21,167 nucleotides of DNA from CAIYXV01 sp035506255. GTDB lineage: Bacteria > Margulisbacteria > WOR-1 > XYC2-FULL-46-14 > WPAF01. The notes under the pieces are model-generated. The model saw nothing but the letters and a program-made list of their open reading frames with translations, was not told the DNA's origin and ran no database searches. Every line of letters starts with the position of its first letter. The first letter of the stretch is position 1. Below, one piece after another: positions 6,766 to 14,596 of the stretch. Location: assembly GCA_035506255.1 (NCBI GenBank), contig DATJPS010000106.1, positions 1 through 21,167 of the forward strand, read 5' to 3'. The translations under genes and the position numbers were made by a program.

Positions 6766-8127
6766 TCACATTTTCAGCTTTTTTTCGAGGTTTAGGAGCG
6801 TATTGCGGTGGATGCCGAGCATCTTGGCCGCCTTGCTCTTGGACCCGCCCGCCTTCTGCAGCGCTTTCTTGATGAACGCGGACTCGAATTTGATCTGCGC
6901 TTCGCGGAACGGCAGGTCAAGGATCTCATCCCCTCCCAGCGCCGATTCCGGTTCGGTGATGTCCTTGGGTATGTGCTCTTCGGTGATCAGGTCGGACTTG
7001 GCCAGCACCACCAGCCGCTCTATCAGGTTCTGGAGCTCGCGCACATTCCCCGGCCAACCGTAATTACTGAGAGCTTCCATCGCTTCGACCGTGAATCCTT
7101 TGATCTTTTTGCCGAACTCGCGATTGTACATGTCCAGGAAATGCTCCGCCAGAAGAGGGATGTCCTCTCTCCTCTCCCGCAGCGGCGGAACAAAGATCGG
7201 GATCACGTTGAGGCGGAAGAAAAGGTCCTTGCGGAACTTGTCTTCCTGACTGAGCTTTTTTAGATCGATATTGGAGGCGGAGATGATCCGCACGTTGACC
7301 GGGATCTGTTCCGTCCCGCCCACTCTTTCGATAACCTTCTCCTGCAGCGCGCGCAGTAATTTTCCCTGCATCGGTAGCGGAAGGCTGCTCACCTCGTCGA
7401 GAAAAAGCGTTCCTTCGTCGGCGATCTCGAACTTGCCCAGCTTGCGTTCGAACGCGCCGGTAAATGCGCCGCGCTCGTGGCCGAACAGTTCCGATTCGAG
7501 CAGGTTCTCCGGGATCGCCGCGCAGTTTACCGGCACGAACAGTTTGTTCTTGCGCGGGCTCAGGTTATGGATGGCGCGCGCCACCAGTTCCTTTCCCGTC
7601 CCCGACTCCCCTTCGATCAGCACCGTCGACTCGCTTTTCGAGACGGTAGTGATGAGCGAGAACACTTCACGGATCCCTTCCGAGCGCCCCACGATCCTCT
7701 CGAACTGGTATTTTTTTTCGATCTCTTCCTTGAGGTAAAGGTTCTCCTGCGCCAGCCGTCGCTTTTCCAGCACCTTGTCGATGATCTCCTGGATGGCGTC
7801 GATGTCGAACGGCTTGGTTATGTAATCGTATGCGCCACGCTTGATCGCTTCCACCGCATAGGAAACGGTGTTCATGGCGGTGATCATAATGACGTCGGTC
7901 TCCCCTTCCATCTGTTTGATGCCGGTGAGGACTTCCAGGCCGTCCAGCTCCGGCATACGGATATCGAGGAAGACCAGGTCGGGGGAATACTGCTTCGCCA
8001 TCGCCAGCGCTTCCTTGCCGTCGCGGGCGAAGATCACATTGTAACGGTTGGCGAGCAGGATGCTCATCGAATCGCGGATCGATACTTCGTCGTCGGCCAC
8101 CAGGATGGTCGCTTTTTTGTTGATCAT
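6766..8127 (-). CDS. NtrC-family sigma-54-dependent response regulator
   Basis: A 453-aa transcription activator that would open promoters bound by sigma-54 RNA polymerase after phosphorylation. The receiver domain (1-120) has the acidic pair Asp12-Asp13, phospho-acceptor Asp55 (FLDIRMP), Thr83 and Lys105. The AAA+ domain (about 143-375) has Walker A GESGTGK (173-179), an intact GAFTGA sigma-54 contact loop (220-225), Walker B GTLFLDE, arginine fingers in FRKDLFFRLN, and GWPGNVREL. A Fis-type helix-turn-helix (about 427-447, KAAKMLGIHRNTLLNL) ends the protein. Its ATG overlaps the rpoN stop in an ATGA junction, so the activator and its sigma factor are translationally coupled. No histidine kinase is encoded in the window. 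The regulated process is unknown; pilus genes are one common target of such regulators, but I saw no clear sigma-54 site. Confidence 0.95.
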   Translation of the reverse strand: MINKKATILVADDEVSIRDSMSILLANRYNVIFARDGKEALAMAKQYSPDLVFLDIRMPELDGLEVLTGIKQMEGETDVIMITAMNTVSYAVEAIKRGAYDYITKPFDIDAIQEIIDKVLEKRRLAQENLYLKEEIEKKYQFERIVGRSEGIREVFSLITTVSKSESTVLIEGESGTGKELVARAIHNLSPRKNKLFVPVNCAAIPENLLESELFGHERGAFTGAFERKLGKFEIADEGTLFLDEVSSLPLPMQGKLLRALQEKVIERVGGTEQIPVNVRIISASNIDLKKLSQEDKFRKDLFFRLNVIPIFVPPLRERREDIPLLAEHFLDMYNREFGKKIKGFTVEAMEALSNYGWPGNVRELQNLIERLVVLAKSDLITEEHIPKDITEPESALGGDEILDLPFREAQIKFESAFIKKALQKAGGSKSKAAKMLGIHRNTLLNLEKKLKM

Positions 8128-9455
8128 GACGCGGCCCTCTCGCTATAGGAGGGAATACCCAGCTCTTTGCGGTAGCTGGCCACGGTGCGGCGCTCTATCC
8201 GGGCGCCCCGCTCCAGCAATTCGCGTTTGATGTCGTCGTCGGTCATCGGTTCCGCCTTCTTTTCGGCCGCCACCAGGTCGGAGATCATCTTCTTGATCTG
8301 CGCCGGGGAAAATCCGGAAACTTCGCGGGAACAGAGGAACTTGATCGGCATCATCCCTTTGGGTGTCTGGATGTACTTTTCCGCGATCGCCCGCGAAATG
8401 GTGGAAGGATGCACGCCCAGCCGAGCCGCGATCTCTTTCTGCGGCAGCGGTCTCAGATGTGACGCCCCTTTATCGAAGAAATTCTTTTGGTCCTCGTATA
8501 TCATTTGCATTATCCGCGAGATCGTCGCGCCCCGCTTCTCCAGATTCTCCATCAGGTCTTTTGCCGCCGTCAATTTTGATTTAAGGAAACTGACGGTCTC
8601 GGCGTCGGTCTTTTTATCCTTTAGCATCCGCTGGTACTCAGCCGACAACTTGATCTTCGGCCCATAACGCTCTTCCAGGTTCACCAACTGACCCTTGTCC
8701 ACCACGAACGAAGGGATCACGTGCCTCTCCTCGCCGGAGAACGAGGCGGCCGGGTGCGGGTTTAAATTGGAGCGGACGAATTCCGCCACTTCGATCACGC
8801 CCGCTTCCGTTATCCCCACCGCCTCCGCGATCTTCTTGAACTCCCGGTTACCCAGGTCCTCAAGATGATCGGAAATGATCTGCCCGATCAATTCTTCGAG
8901 CTCGAAATTGTCGAACTGCATCTCGCGGAGCTGGATCAGCAGGCATTCCTTCAGGTCCCTCGCCCCCACCCCTTCCGGTTCGAAGGACTGGACCACTTCC
9001 AGTAGCTTGTCCGCCACCGCCGCGTCAGCCTTGAATTTTTCCGCGATCTCCGCCTTCGCTTTTTCGTAATCGTTAAGGTATCCGCGACCGTCGATGAACG
9101 AAAGCAGGTATTCTCCGATCTTCACCTCTTCCTCCGTCAGTTCCACCAGTCTTAGCTGTTCCGTCAGATGCGACTGCAGGTCGCGGGAAACGTCTTTCAA
9201 GGTGTCGATCCCCGGATATTCGTTCTTGTCCAGTTTTTTAGCGGCCTTGCGGTCCGATTCCAGGTAGCGCAGGTATTCGGTCAGCGCTTCGGGTTTTTCG
9301 AGCTCCACGAACGGGTTCTCTTCCGAGGCTTTTTCCACCTCGGCCACCATGTCGCAGTAAGAAAGCTGCAGCACGCGCAGCATCGCCAGCATCTTCGGGG
9401 AAAGGTGCAGCTGCAGGGCCTGTTCTATGTTCTGCTCAAAGCTCAGCTCGACCAT
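8124..9455 (-). CDS. rpoN: RNA polymerase sigma-54 factor
   Basis: Alternative sigma factor that recognises -24/-12 promoters and needs an ATP-driven activator. It is 443 aa, near the usual 450-500. Region I is the leucine/glutamine-rich N-terminus (residues 5-50, ending in NPFVEL). A central core-binding domain follows. The helix-turn-helix has PLPQKEIAARLGVHPSTISR and the KYIQTPKGMMPIKFL segment. The RpoN box near residues 420-432 reads IERRTVASYRKEL, close to the consensus ARRTVAKYRE. An AAAGG ribosome site lies eight bases before the ATG. It begins 66 bases after the ppsA stop, so it may be read from the ppsA promoter or from a weak promoter of its own. Direct coupling to an NtrC-type activator is less usual than to hpf or lpt genes. 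Confidence 0.96.
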   Translation of the reverse strand: MVELSFEQNIEQALQLHLSPKMLAMLRVLQLSYCDMVAEVEKASEENPFVELEKPEALTEYLRYLESDRKAAKKLDKNEYPGIDTLKDVSRDLQSHLTEQLRLVELTEEEVKIGEYLLSFIDGRGYLNDYEKAKAEIAEKFKADAAVADKLLEVVQSFEPEGVGARDLKECLLIQLREMQFDNFELEELIGQIISDHLEDLGNREFKKIAEAVGITEAGVIEVAEFVRSNLNPHPAASFSGEERHVIPSFVVDKGQLVNLEERYGPKIKLSAEYQRMLKDKKTDAETVSFLKSKLTAAKDLMENLEKRGATISRIMQMIYEDQKNFFDKGASHLRPLPQKEIAARLGVHPSTISRAIAEKYIQTPKGMMPIKFLCSREVSGFSPAQIKKMISDLVAAEKKAEPMTDDDIKRELLERGARIERRTVASYRKELGIPSYSERAAS

Positions 9456-9521
9456 GATTTTGCCTTTATTCTCCCAATTTTTTATCGGCCCGGCCGCCGG
9501 ATAATTTCAATTGACGGCAGT

Positions 9522-11912
9522 TCAGGAACGCCCCGCCTTTAACTCCGCCTCCGCCACCTTTTTCACGATCGGGATGACGCTGTCGGGATTGAGCGACATC
9601 GAATCGATCCCCAGCTCCACCAGGAATTGCGCGAACTCCGGATAATCGCTCGGCGCCTGGCCGCAAATGCCCACCTTAACGCTGTGCTTGTGCGCCACTT
9701 CGATCAGGGAGGTGATCAGCCGTTTCACCGCGTCGTTACGCTCGTCGAATATCTTGGAAAGCTCTTCCGAATCGCGGTCAACGCCGAGCGTCAGCTGGGT
9801 CAGGTCGTTGCTGCCGATGGAAAAACCGTCGAACCTTTGCGAGAACTGGTCGGCCAGGATCACGTTGGAAGGGATCTCCGCCATCACATAGACCTGCAAC
9901 CCGTTCTCCCCCCGCTTGAGGCCGTTCTCCGCCATTACCGCAAGTACGCTCTCCGCTTCCTTGATGGTGCGGCAGAACGGGATCATCACGATCACGTTGG
10001 TCAGCCCCATCTCGTCGCGCACCCGCTTGATGGCGCGGCACTCGAGCGCGAACCCTTCGCGGTACTTGTCGCTGTAATACCGCGACGCGCCGCGGAAGCC
10101 GATCATCGGGTTCTCTTCGTGGTACTCGAACTGCGCCCCGCCGATCAGGTTGGCGTATTCGTTGGTCTTGAAGTCGCTCATCCGCACGATCACCGGGTGC
10201 GGGTGCTGGCAGGCGCCGAGCATCCCGATCCCGCGGGCCAGCTTGTCGACGAAATATTCGGTCTTGTCCTTGTATCCGGCGGTAAGTTTTTCGATGGTGC
10301 GGCGCGCTTTGGCGTCCTTCAGCTTGCCGAACTTCACCAGCGCCATCGGGTGGATCTTGATCTCGTTGTTGATGATGAACTCCATCCGCGCCAGGCCGAT
10401 CCCCCGGCACGGCAGGCGCCACCAGCGGAACGCCGCCGCCGGCTCGCCCAGGTTCATCATGATCTGGGTCCTGGTCTGCGGGAGGTTCTTGAGGTCCAGC
10501 TCTTCTTCTTCGTATTTCAGCTTCCCCTCGTAAACGAAGCCCTTCTCGCCTTCGGCGTTGGAGAGAGTGATCTCCGCCCCCTGCCCGAGCGACTTGGTGG
10601 CGGTACCGGTCCCGACGATCGCCGGGATCCCCAGCTCGCGGGAAACAATGGCGGCATGAGAGGTGCGCCCGCCGTGGTCAGTGATTATGCCGGCCGCCTT
10701 GCGCATGATCGGCACCCAGTCGGGATCGGTCATGCCGGTAACCAGGATCGAACCTTCCTTGAACAGGTCGATGTTCTTAACGTCCTTGATGACCTGGGCC
10801 TTCCCCGCCACTACCGCGTCCCCCACCGCCAACCCTTCAAGGAGAACTTTCCCTTTTTCGAGCAGGCGGTATTCCTTGAAGACGGTCGCTTCCTTACGCG
10901 ATTCGACCGTTTCCGGCCGCGCCTGGACGATGAAAAGCTTTTTGGTCTTCCCGTCCTTCGCCCATTCCATGTCCATCGGCCGTTTGTAATGCTCCTCGAT
11001 GATGACCGCCCATTTGGCCAGCTGAAGAATTTCCTGGTCGCTCAATACGAACGCCAGCCGTTCTTTTGGCGTGGTCGTGATGTTTTTGGTCAGCTTGCCG
11101 CCGGTGCGGGCGTAGATCATCTTTTTCTCTTTCTCTCCCAGCCGTTTCTCGATGATCGGGATAAGCTTGGGATCGTTGAGCATCGGTTTAAAGACGATAT
11201 ATTCGTCCGGATTGACCGCTCCCTGCACCACGTTCTCCCCCAGCCCCCATGAAGCGTTGATCACCACCGCGTTGCGGAACCCGGTATCGGTATCTAGAGA
11301 GAACATCACGCCGGAACCGGCCAGGTCGGAGCGGACCATCTTTTCCACCCCGATCGAAAGTGCGACTTTAAGGTGGTCAAAGTTCCTGTCCTCGCGGTAA
11401 GCGATGGCCCGGTCGGTGAAAAGCGACGCGTAACACTTGCGGCAGGCTTCGAGCAATTCTTTTTCGTTCTCGATATTAAGGTAGGTCTCCTGCTGGCCGG
11501 CAAAACTGGCGTCGGGAAGGTCCTCGGCGGTGGCACTGCTGCGGACGGCGACGTCAGTCCTTTTAACGCCGTGCCGCTTGCTCAGTTCAAGATAGGAATC
11601 GACGATCTCCCAGCTCATGTCGTCGGGAAAATGCGCGTCGAGGAAAAGCTGTCGGACCGCCTTGCCCACTTTTTGCAGCGTCTTCGGGTCTTTGCGGTAC
11701 TGGCTGACCAGCTCTTTCATCTTCTCGCCGATGCGGTTAAATTCGACGAACCGGAAATAAGCGTCGGCGGTAGTGGCAAAACCGTCCGGCACCGGGATCC
11801 CCTTGTCCTTGAGGGTGGTTATCATCTCGCCCAGCGAGGCGTTCTTTCCGCCGACGACGGGGACGTCCTTTACGTGGATCTGCTCGAACCAGAGAAGATA
11901 TTTATTGCTCAT
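9522..11912 (-). CDS. ppsA: Phosphoenolpyruvate synthase
   Basis: Cytosolic enzyme making PEP from pyruvate and ATP (products AMP and phosphate), used in gluconeogenesis. It is 796 aa, matching the family. The N-terminal ATP-grasp-like nucleotide domain has GGKNASLGEM, VAVRSSATAEDLPDASFAGQ, NASWGLGENVVQG and the VQARPET end. The swivelling phosphohistidine domain carries the catalytic His419 in GGRTSHAAIVSRELGIPA. The C-terminal PEP-binding TIM barrel has RGIGLARMEF, GFRGASRYY, GSNDLTQLTLGVDRD and the catalytic Cys750 in GICGQAPSD. Pyruvate phosphate dikinase is less likely because of this length and the synthase-type motifs. A GGGAG ribosome site lies seven bases before the ATG, under a strong promoter with a leader of about 15 bases. 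The gene stands alone upstream of rpoN. Confidence 0.97.
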   Translation of the reverse strand: MSNKYLLWFEQIHVKDVPVVGGKNASLGEMITTLKDKGIPVPDGFATTADAYFRFVEFNRIGEKMKELVSQYRKDPKTLQKVGKAVRQLFLDAHFPDDMSWEIVDSYLELSKRHGVKRTDVAVRSSATAEDLPDASFAGQQETYLNIENEKELLEACRKCYASLFTDRAIAYREDRNFDHLKVALSIGVEKMVRSDLAGSGVMFSLDTDTGFRNAVVINASWGLGENVVQGAVNPDEYIVFKPMLNDPKLIPIIEKRLGEKEKKMIYARTGGKLTKNITTTPKERLAFVLSDQEILQLAKWAVIIEEHYKRPMDMEWAKDGKTKKLFIVQARPETVESRKEATVFKEYRLLEKGKVLLEGLAVGDAVVAGKAQVIKDVKNIDLFKEGSILVTGMTDPDWVPIMRKAAGIITDHGGRTSHAAIVSRELGIPAIVGTGTATKSLGQGAEITLSNAEGEKGFVYEGKLKYEEEELDLKNLPQTRTQIMMNLGEPAAAFRWWRLPCRGIGLARMEFIINNEIKIHPMALVKFGKLKDAKARRTIEKLTAGYKDKTEYFVDKLARGIGMLGACQHPHPVIVRMSDFKTNEYANLIGGAQFEYHEENPMIGFRGASRYYSDKYREGFALECRAIKRVRDEMGLTNVIVMIPFCRTIKEAESVLAVMAENGLKRGENGLQVYVMAEIPSNVILADQFSQRFDGFSIGSNDLTQLTLGVDRDSEELSKIFDERNDAVKRLITSLIEVAHKHSVKVGICGQAPSDYPEFAQFLVELGIDSMSLNPDSVIPIVKKVAEAELKAGRS

Positions 11913-11933
11913 GATTTTCTCCCTTCAATGGCA

Positions 11934-11962
11934 ATTCTAGCCCCCGGCCGTATGGTAGTCAA
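11934..11962 (-). promoter_or_regulatory. Sigma-70-type promoter of ppsA
   Basis: Read on the minus strand, TTGACT (11962-11957) and TAGAAT (11939-11934) are separated by exactly 17 bases. Each differs from consensus at one base. Transcription would start near 11927, giving a short leader with a GGGAG ribosome site before the ATG at 11912. Unlike several other first genes in this window, this one has a Shine-Dalgarno leader. Confidence 0.75.
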
Positions 11963-12002
11963 TTAAGAAAATATCTCAAAGAATTACATATGATCGGACA
12001 AT

Positions 12003-13259
12003 TCAAACGTGGTCCAGGTTCCATTTTTCCAGCCGGTCGATATCCCCGCTTTCCCTCACATAGCAATTAACATCGCCGTCCCAGCGGTAAACGTTCCGGA
12101 AGCGCTCGCGGCTTTCCGCGGTCGCGTTTTCCGTATATCTGAAATTTTTCGGCGCATGTACCAGCTCCGCGCTCATCACGATCTTCAACCGCGGACTGTC
12201 GGTCGCCGGCTCGGTCCGCCAACTCACCGTTTCCGCGAACGAATCGGACGCCTTAGCGGTCACGCATCCCAGTGTAAATAGATCGGCGATCGGCTGGACG
12301 CGTTCGTTCTCAAGGCGAAAAAGCGAATAGCTGGTATAATCCTGCGACGCGTTGGCATGGCCGTTCGTGACGATAAAAGCGTCTTCTTCTCCCAGCGATA
12401 GCGTATCTCCCAGGCCGGTGAACCGGTCCGACTTGACCTCGACCGCGTCGGTCGGGTCCTTTGCGCCTTCGGGAAATACCGCCAGCATCGCCACCTCTTC
12501 CGCGAATCCGCCGTTATCGTCCGGTACTTTGGGACGGATCCCTTCCCAAAGCAGCAGAATATACGCTTTCCCGTCGGACCTGACGGCGAGCGTTGCCGGA
12601 TGGTCGAGTTTGGTGCCGGCGGGGAGAGTGGTAAATACCTTGCGGGAACCGGTCACCGGAAGCTTAAGGTCGCGGGCTAACACTATTTTGCCTTCGTCAT
12701 CGCTGCCGGCGTCCGGAAAAAGCCGGCCGGGATCCGGGTTAACCTTGTCCGCTTCGATCCATCCCCTTCCGCACCTGACCCAGGCCGGAGGCACCGGAGA
12801 AAGCTGTCCGTTGTTCCCGATCTTAAAGCGATAAAAGAGCTTGTCCTGGCCATGAGCTATAAAATTCGTCAGATCGTCCATCCGGCTGGAACGCACGACC
12901 AGTTCGCCATCCACGATCTCCGCGAATTTGGCATCGATCCGCTGGGAAGCGCTTCCCACTATCGAGGAACAGAGCGGGCGGTAACCGCTTCCACCGTCGC
13001 GGAAAACGGAAACGCAGGTAGAGTAATTATTGTCTCCTTTCTGTGCGATATCATAGAATACCGCGATGTCCGGTCGGACCTTCCCTTGTGAATTCAGTTC
13101 GACCGGCGCTTCGATAGATGAGAGCTGCGCTCCTTCATTCAATACGTTGATTTGCCGCCGCACTTCCGCCGTGATCTTGCTTTTTTCGTTGGTTGAAAGG
13201 GCAAATAACGGCACGATCAGAAGCGGCAATAAAAGGATCGCCAGCCATTTAATTTTCAT
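12003..13259 (-). CDS. Secreted protein of unknown function
   Basis: I do not recognise this 418-aa protein. It opens with a clear Sec signal peptide (MKIKWLAILLLPLLIVPLFALS), with cleavage probable around residue 22 and no lipobox cysteine. The mature part contains alternating short beta-strand-like segments (for example ATLAVRSDGKAYILLLWEG, then AFIVTNGH) and five scattered cysteines in STCVS, PLCSS, VRCGR, LGCVT and VNCYV. The strand-rich, repeating character might suggest a propeller-like fold, but no repeat unit is clear enough to claim this. No Shine-Dalgarno is obvious before the ATG at 13259; a TATAAC box lies about 23 bases upstream without a good -35. It follows the kinase-like gene by 81 bases in the same direction and precedes the ppsA promoter. 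It would be periplasmic or exported. Confidence 0.8.
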   Translation of the reverse strand: MKIKWLAILLLPLLIVPLFALSTNEKSKITAEVRRQINVLNEGAQLSSIEAPVELNSQGKVRPDIAVFYDIAQKGDNNYSTCVSVFRDGGSGYRPLCSSIVGSASQRIDAKFAEIVDGELVVRSSRMDDLTNFIAHGQDKLFYRFKIGNNGQLSPVPPAWVRCGRGWIEADKVNPDPGRLFPDAGSDDEGKIVLARDLKLPVTGSRKVFTTLPAGTKLDHPATLAVRSDGKAYILLLWEGIRPKVPDDNGGFAEEVAMLAVFPEGAKDPTDAVEVKSDRFTGLGDTLSLGEEDAFIVTNGHANASQDYTSYSLFRLENERVQPIADLFTLGCVTAKASDSFAETVSWRTEPATDSPRLKIVMSAELVHAPKNFRYTENATAESRERFRNVYRWDGDVNCYVRESGDIDRLEKWNLDHV

Positions 13260-13340
13260 CGTGAATGTTCTTCAGTCCGGTTATATGGGAAGAGGCTTTG
13301 AGGGCGATCTGAGAAGTTGGAACTGGATTATCGTTTTCTT

Positions 13341-13907
13341 TCACTCCGGGATTATAGCACTTTTCTTTTCTTTGCGCTTCAGCAGCTCGATCTCTTTTTT
13401 CTCCGCCCATTTCCCGAAACGCTCCAGCTCCCGGCGGAATTTCTCCCCGTTCGCCATCAGATAATCGATCGCGCGCTGGCTGCCATAGTCCGATAGCACC
13501 AATCCGCCGCGGTACCAGCCGTAGTTCTGGGGATTCTTGAAAGTGTGCCGGTCCCCCGCTCCCTTGCCGGGATATTTATCGGCGTATTTTTGCGGCGGCA
13601 ATTTCAATTTTCCGACCGTGTCCATCACGTTAAGCAAACCAAAGAAGGAAAAATGCGTGGGCGCGACCATCCCCTGCAGTTTTGAGGATACCTGCCATTC
13701 GTGGAGGTTGGCCCAGATCCCGCGCAACGGCCCCATTTCGCTCGTCATGCGGAGCCGGTGCACGGTCCTTTGGACGTGGTGCGGATCGAACGAAACGACC
13801 AGGTCCTTGATCTCGCCGATCGCTTTTTTCAGGCTGACCGGCGCAACCTTAACGGTGAGCCGTTCGCCGACGAATACCATGCGGGTGGAGCCTCTGTGTA
13901 TTTCCAT
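13341..13907 (-). CDS. Uncharacterised small protein with protein-kinase-like motifs
   Basis: A 188-aa cytosolic-looking protein with no signal peptide or membrane segment. I cannot assign a known family. Its motif order resembles a minimal kinase-like fold: a glycine/strand start (GSTRMVFVGERLTVKV, Lys20 at the VAIK position), a possible alpha-C Glu70 (ANLHEW), a hinge-like GLLNVM (90-95), then HTFKNPQNYG (121-130) where a catalytic loop would be, and SDYG (139-142) at the DFG position. The usual HxD aspartate is not in its standard place, so activity is doubtful. The C-terminal 45 residues are highly charged (ELERFGKWAEKKEIELLKRKEKK). The ATG at 13907 lacks a good ribosome site. It is divergent from the small membrane protein gene, with 84 bases between them. 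The function is unknown and the fold idea is inference. Confidence 0.7.
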   Translation of the reverse strand: MEIHRGSTRMVFVGERLTVKVAPVSLKKAIGEIKDLVVSFDPHHVQRTVHRLRMTSEMGPLRGIWANLHEWQVSSKLQGMVAPTHFSFFGLLNVMDTVGKLKLPPQKYADKYPGKGAGDRHTFKNPQNYGWYRGGLVLSDYGSQRAIDYLMANGEKFRRELERFGKWAEKKEIELLKRKEKKSAIIPE

Positions 13908-13979
13908 CGGAATGTATTTCGGGCAAGGAGCGGTGAAATTTCAAGAGCGAAAACACTTCCAGCCGGACCGCCACGGAGA

Positions 13980-13991
13980 TATAATATCGAC
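13980..13991 (+). promoter_or_regulatory. -10 box directly before a small membrane protein gene
   Basis: TATAAT (13980-13985) is followed by six bases and then the ATG at 13992, the same spacing as before mtaD and plsY. No Shine-Dalgarno is present. The -35 region is weak (TTCCAG at 13957-13962 with a 17-base spacer). Confidence 0.5.
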
Positions 13992-14315
13992 ATGAAATTA
14001 TGGCTGCCCCGCGGACTCTCGATCGCTTATATCGTCTTTATCAGCCTTTTCGCACTGGACGTCTTCGGCGCCGGGCATGGATGGATGAACACGCTCGTCG
14101 CCTTGATTACGCATCTTATGCCGACCTACACCCTGATCGCCCTGTTGGTGACCGCTTGGATAAATCCAAAAGCCGGCGGCGCCGGATTCATCCTGTTCTT
14201 TATGTTCACCATACTTTTCTTCAAGAGCTGCGAGCGGATCGATTTATTCCTGCTGATAGGACTCCCGCCGCTTTTAGTTGGGATGATGTTCCTGATGATG
14301 GATGATAAGAATTAG
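13992..14315 (+). CDS. Small multi-pass membrane protein, DUF7670-like
   Basis: A 107-aa protein with three to four hydrophobic helices (about 9-26, 34-56, 63-78, 86-103) and a short charged tail (MMDDKN). It starts MKLWLPRGLSIAY and contains the polar break AWINPKAGGAG between helices. This topology and the FKSCERID segment resemble small DUF7670-type inner-membrane proteins, a family recalled rather than searched. No catalytic residues stand out and the function is unknown. The ATG at 13992 is chosen because it follows TATAAT by six bases; the longer in-frame extension upstream would cross the promoter and the divergent gene. It is convergent with the tRNA gene, 33 bases apart. Confidence 0.75.
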   Translation: MKLWLPRGLSIAYIVFISLFALDVFGAGHGWMNTLVALITHLMPTYTLIALLVTAWINPKAGGAGFILFFMFTILFFKSCERIDLFLLIGLPPLLVGMMFLMMDDKN

Positions 14316-14348
14316 TTAACGATAGGATCAATTTGCTTATTAGGTAAG

Positions 14349-14422
14349 TAGCGGGGGCAGGATTTGAACCTGCGACCTCAAGGTTATGAGCCTTGCGAGC
14401 TACCAGGCTGCTCCACCCCGCG
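14349..14422 (-). tRNA. Initiator tRNA-fMet (CAT)
   Basis: The minus strand folds as a full cloverleaf with anticodon CAT (14388-14386) in the loop CTCATAA. Initiator hallmarks are seen: the first base C1 (14422) faces T72 (14350) and cannot form a Watson-Crick pair, and the D stem has A11:U24 instead of the elongator Y11:R24. The D loop AGCCTGGTA is also initiator-like. Two deviations stand out. The anticodon stem has A29:U41, G30:C40 and G31:C39 rather than the classic three G:C pairs. The 3' CCA is not encoded: the discriminator A73 (14349) is followed by CTT. No convincing promoter or terminator was found. Confidence 0.96.
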
Positions 14423-14472
14423 TCGCCAACGTTTACAGTGAAATTTTCCGGGGAATGATACGATATATTATT

Positions 14473-14485
14473 GACTGGGCCAGTC
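14473..14485. promoter_or_regulatory. 13-base palindrome upstream of the tRNA and plsY
   Basis: GACTGGGCCAGTC is a perfect inverted repeat around a central base. It lies between the divergent tRNA-fMet and plsY genes, too tight for a stable hairpin and without a T-run, so an operator-like site is more plausible than a terminator. Read toward the tRNA, it sits between TGTCAC and a TAATAT box, a weak promoter candidate. Confidence 0.3.
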
Positions 14486-14561
14486 GTGACACGCTTTTTG
14501 GCTCTCACCACAAGGTAACCTCTAAGCTTGACGCTGGTTCAGTCTTTTTATTCTACCACGG

Positions 14562-14596
14562 TTGTCATCAAAAATCAACTCCTGTATAATTGAACG
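14562..14596 (+). promoter_or_regulatory. Promoter of plsY-gpsA, leaderless start predicted
   Basis: TTGTCA (14562-14567) and TATAAT (14585-14590) are separated by exactly 17 bases, a near-consensus sigma-70-type promoter. The ATG at 14597 lies six bases after the -10 box, where transcription should begin. No Shine-Dalgarno fits in between. Confidence 0.75.

Noticed and set aside
9483..9503. GC-rich inverted repeat between ppsA and rpoN as a terminator
   Set aside because: The stem has a bulge, and on the relevant strand it is followed by an A-run, not a T-run.
9456..9521. TTGAAA with CGATAA at 17 bases as an rpoN promoter
   Set aside because: The -10 match is poor and the stretch overlaps the inverted repeat; too weak to list as a feature.
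9627..11252. A 541-codon open frame opposite ppsA, with similar long frames opposite ahcY (5419-6480) and the pilM-N fusion (19236-20114)
   Set aside because: They mirror strongly supported genes on the other strand, show low-complexity His/Arg/Asp/Val-rich products with no motifs, and arise from GC-biased third positions.
11531..11545. TGGCAC occurrence as a sigma-54 -24 element
   Set aside because: No TTGC-type -12 element at the required spacing, and it lies deep inside ppsA. No convincing -24/-12 promoter was seen in the intergenic gaps I read, though this was not an exhaustive scan.
13260..13340. TATAAC box upstream of the secreted-protein gene as its promoter
   Set aside because: No acceptable -35 at usual spacing; not distinguishable from chance.
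14221..14511. A 96-codon minus-strand open frame in the tRNA region
   Set aside because: It reads straight through the tRNA gene; the GWSSLVARKAHNLEVAGSNPAP segment is split across typical tRNA-derived translation and has no coding support.
14386..14589. A 67-codon plus-strand open frame between the tRNA and plsY
   Set aside because: It overlaps the antisense of the tRNA and the plsY promoter, and has no ribosome site or recognisable motif.
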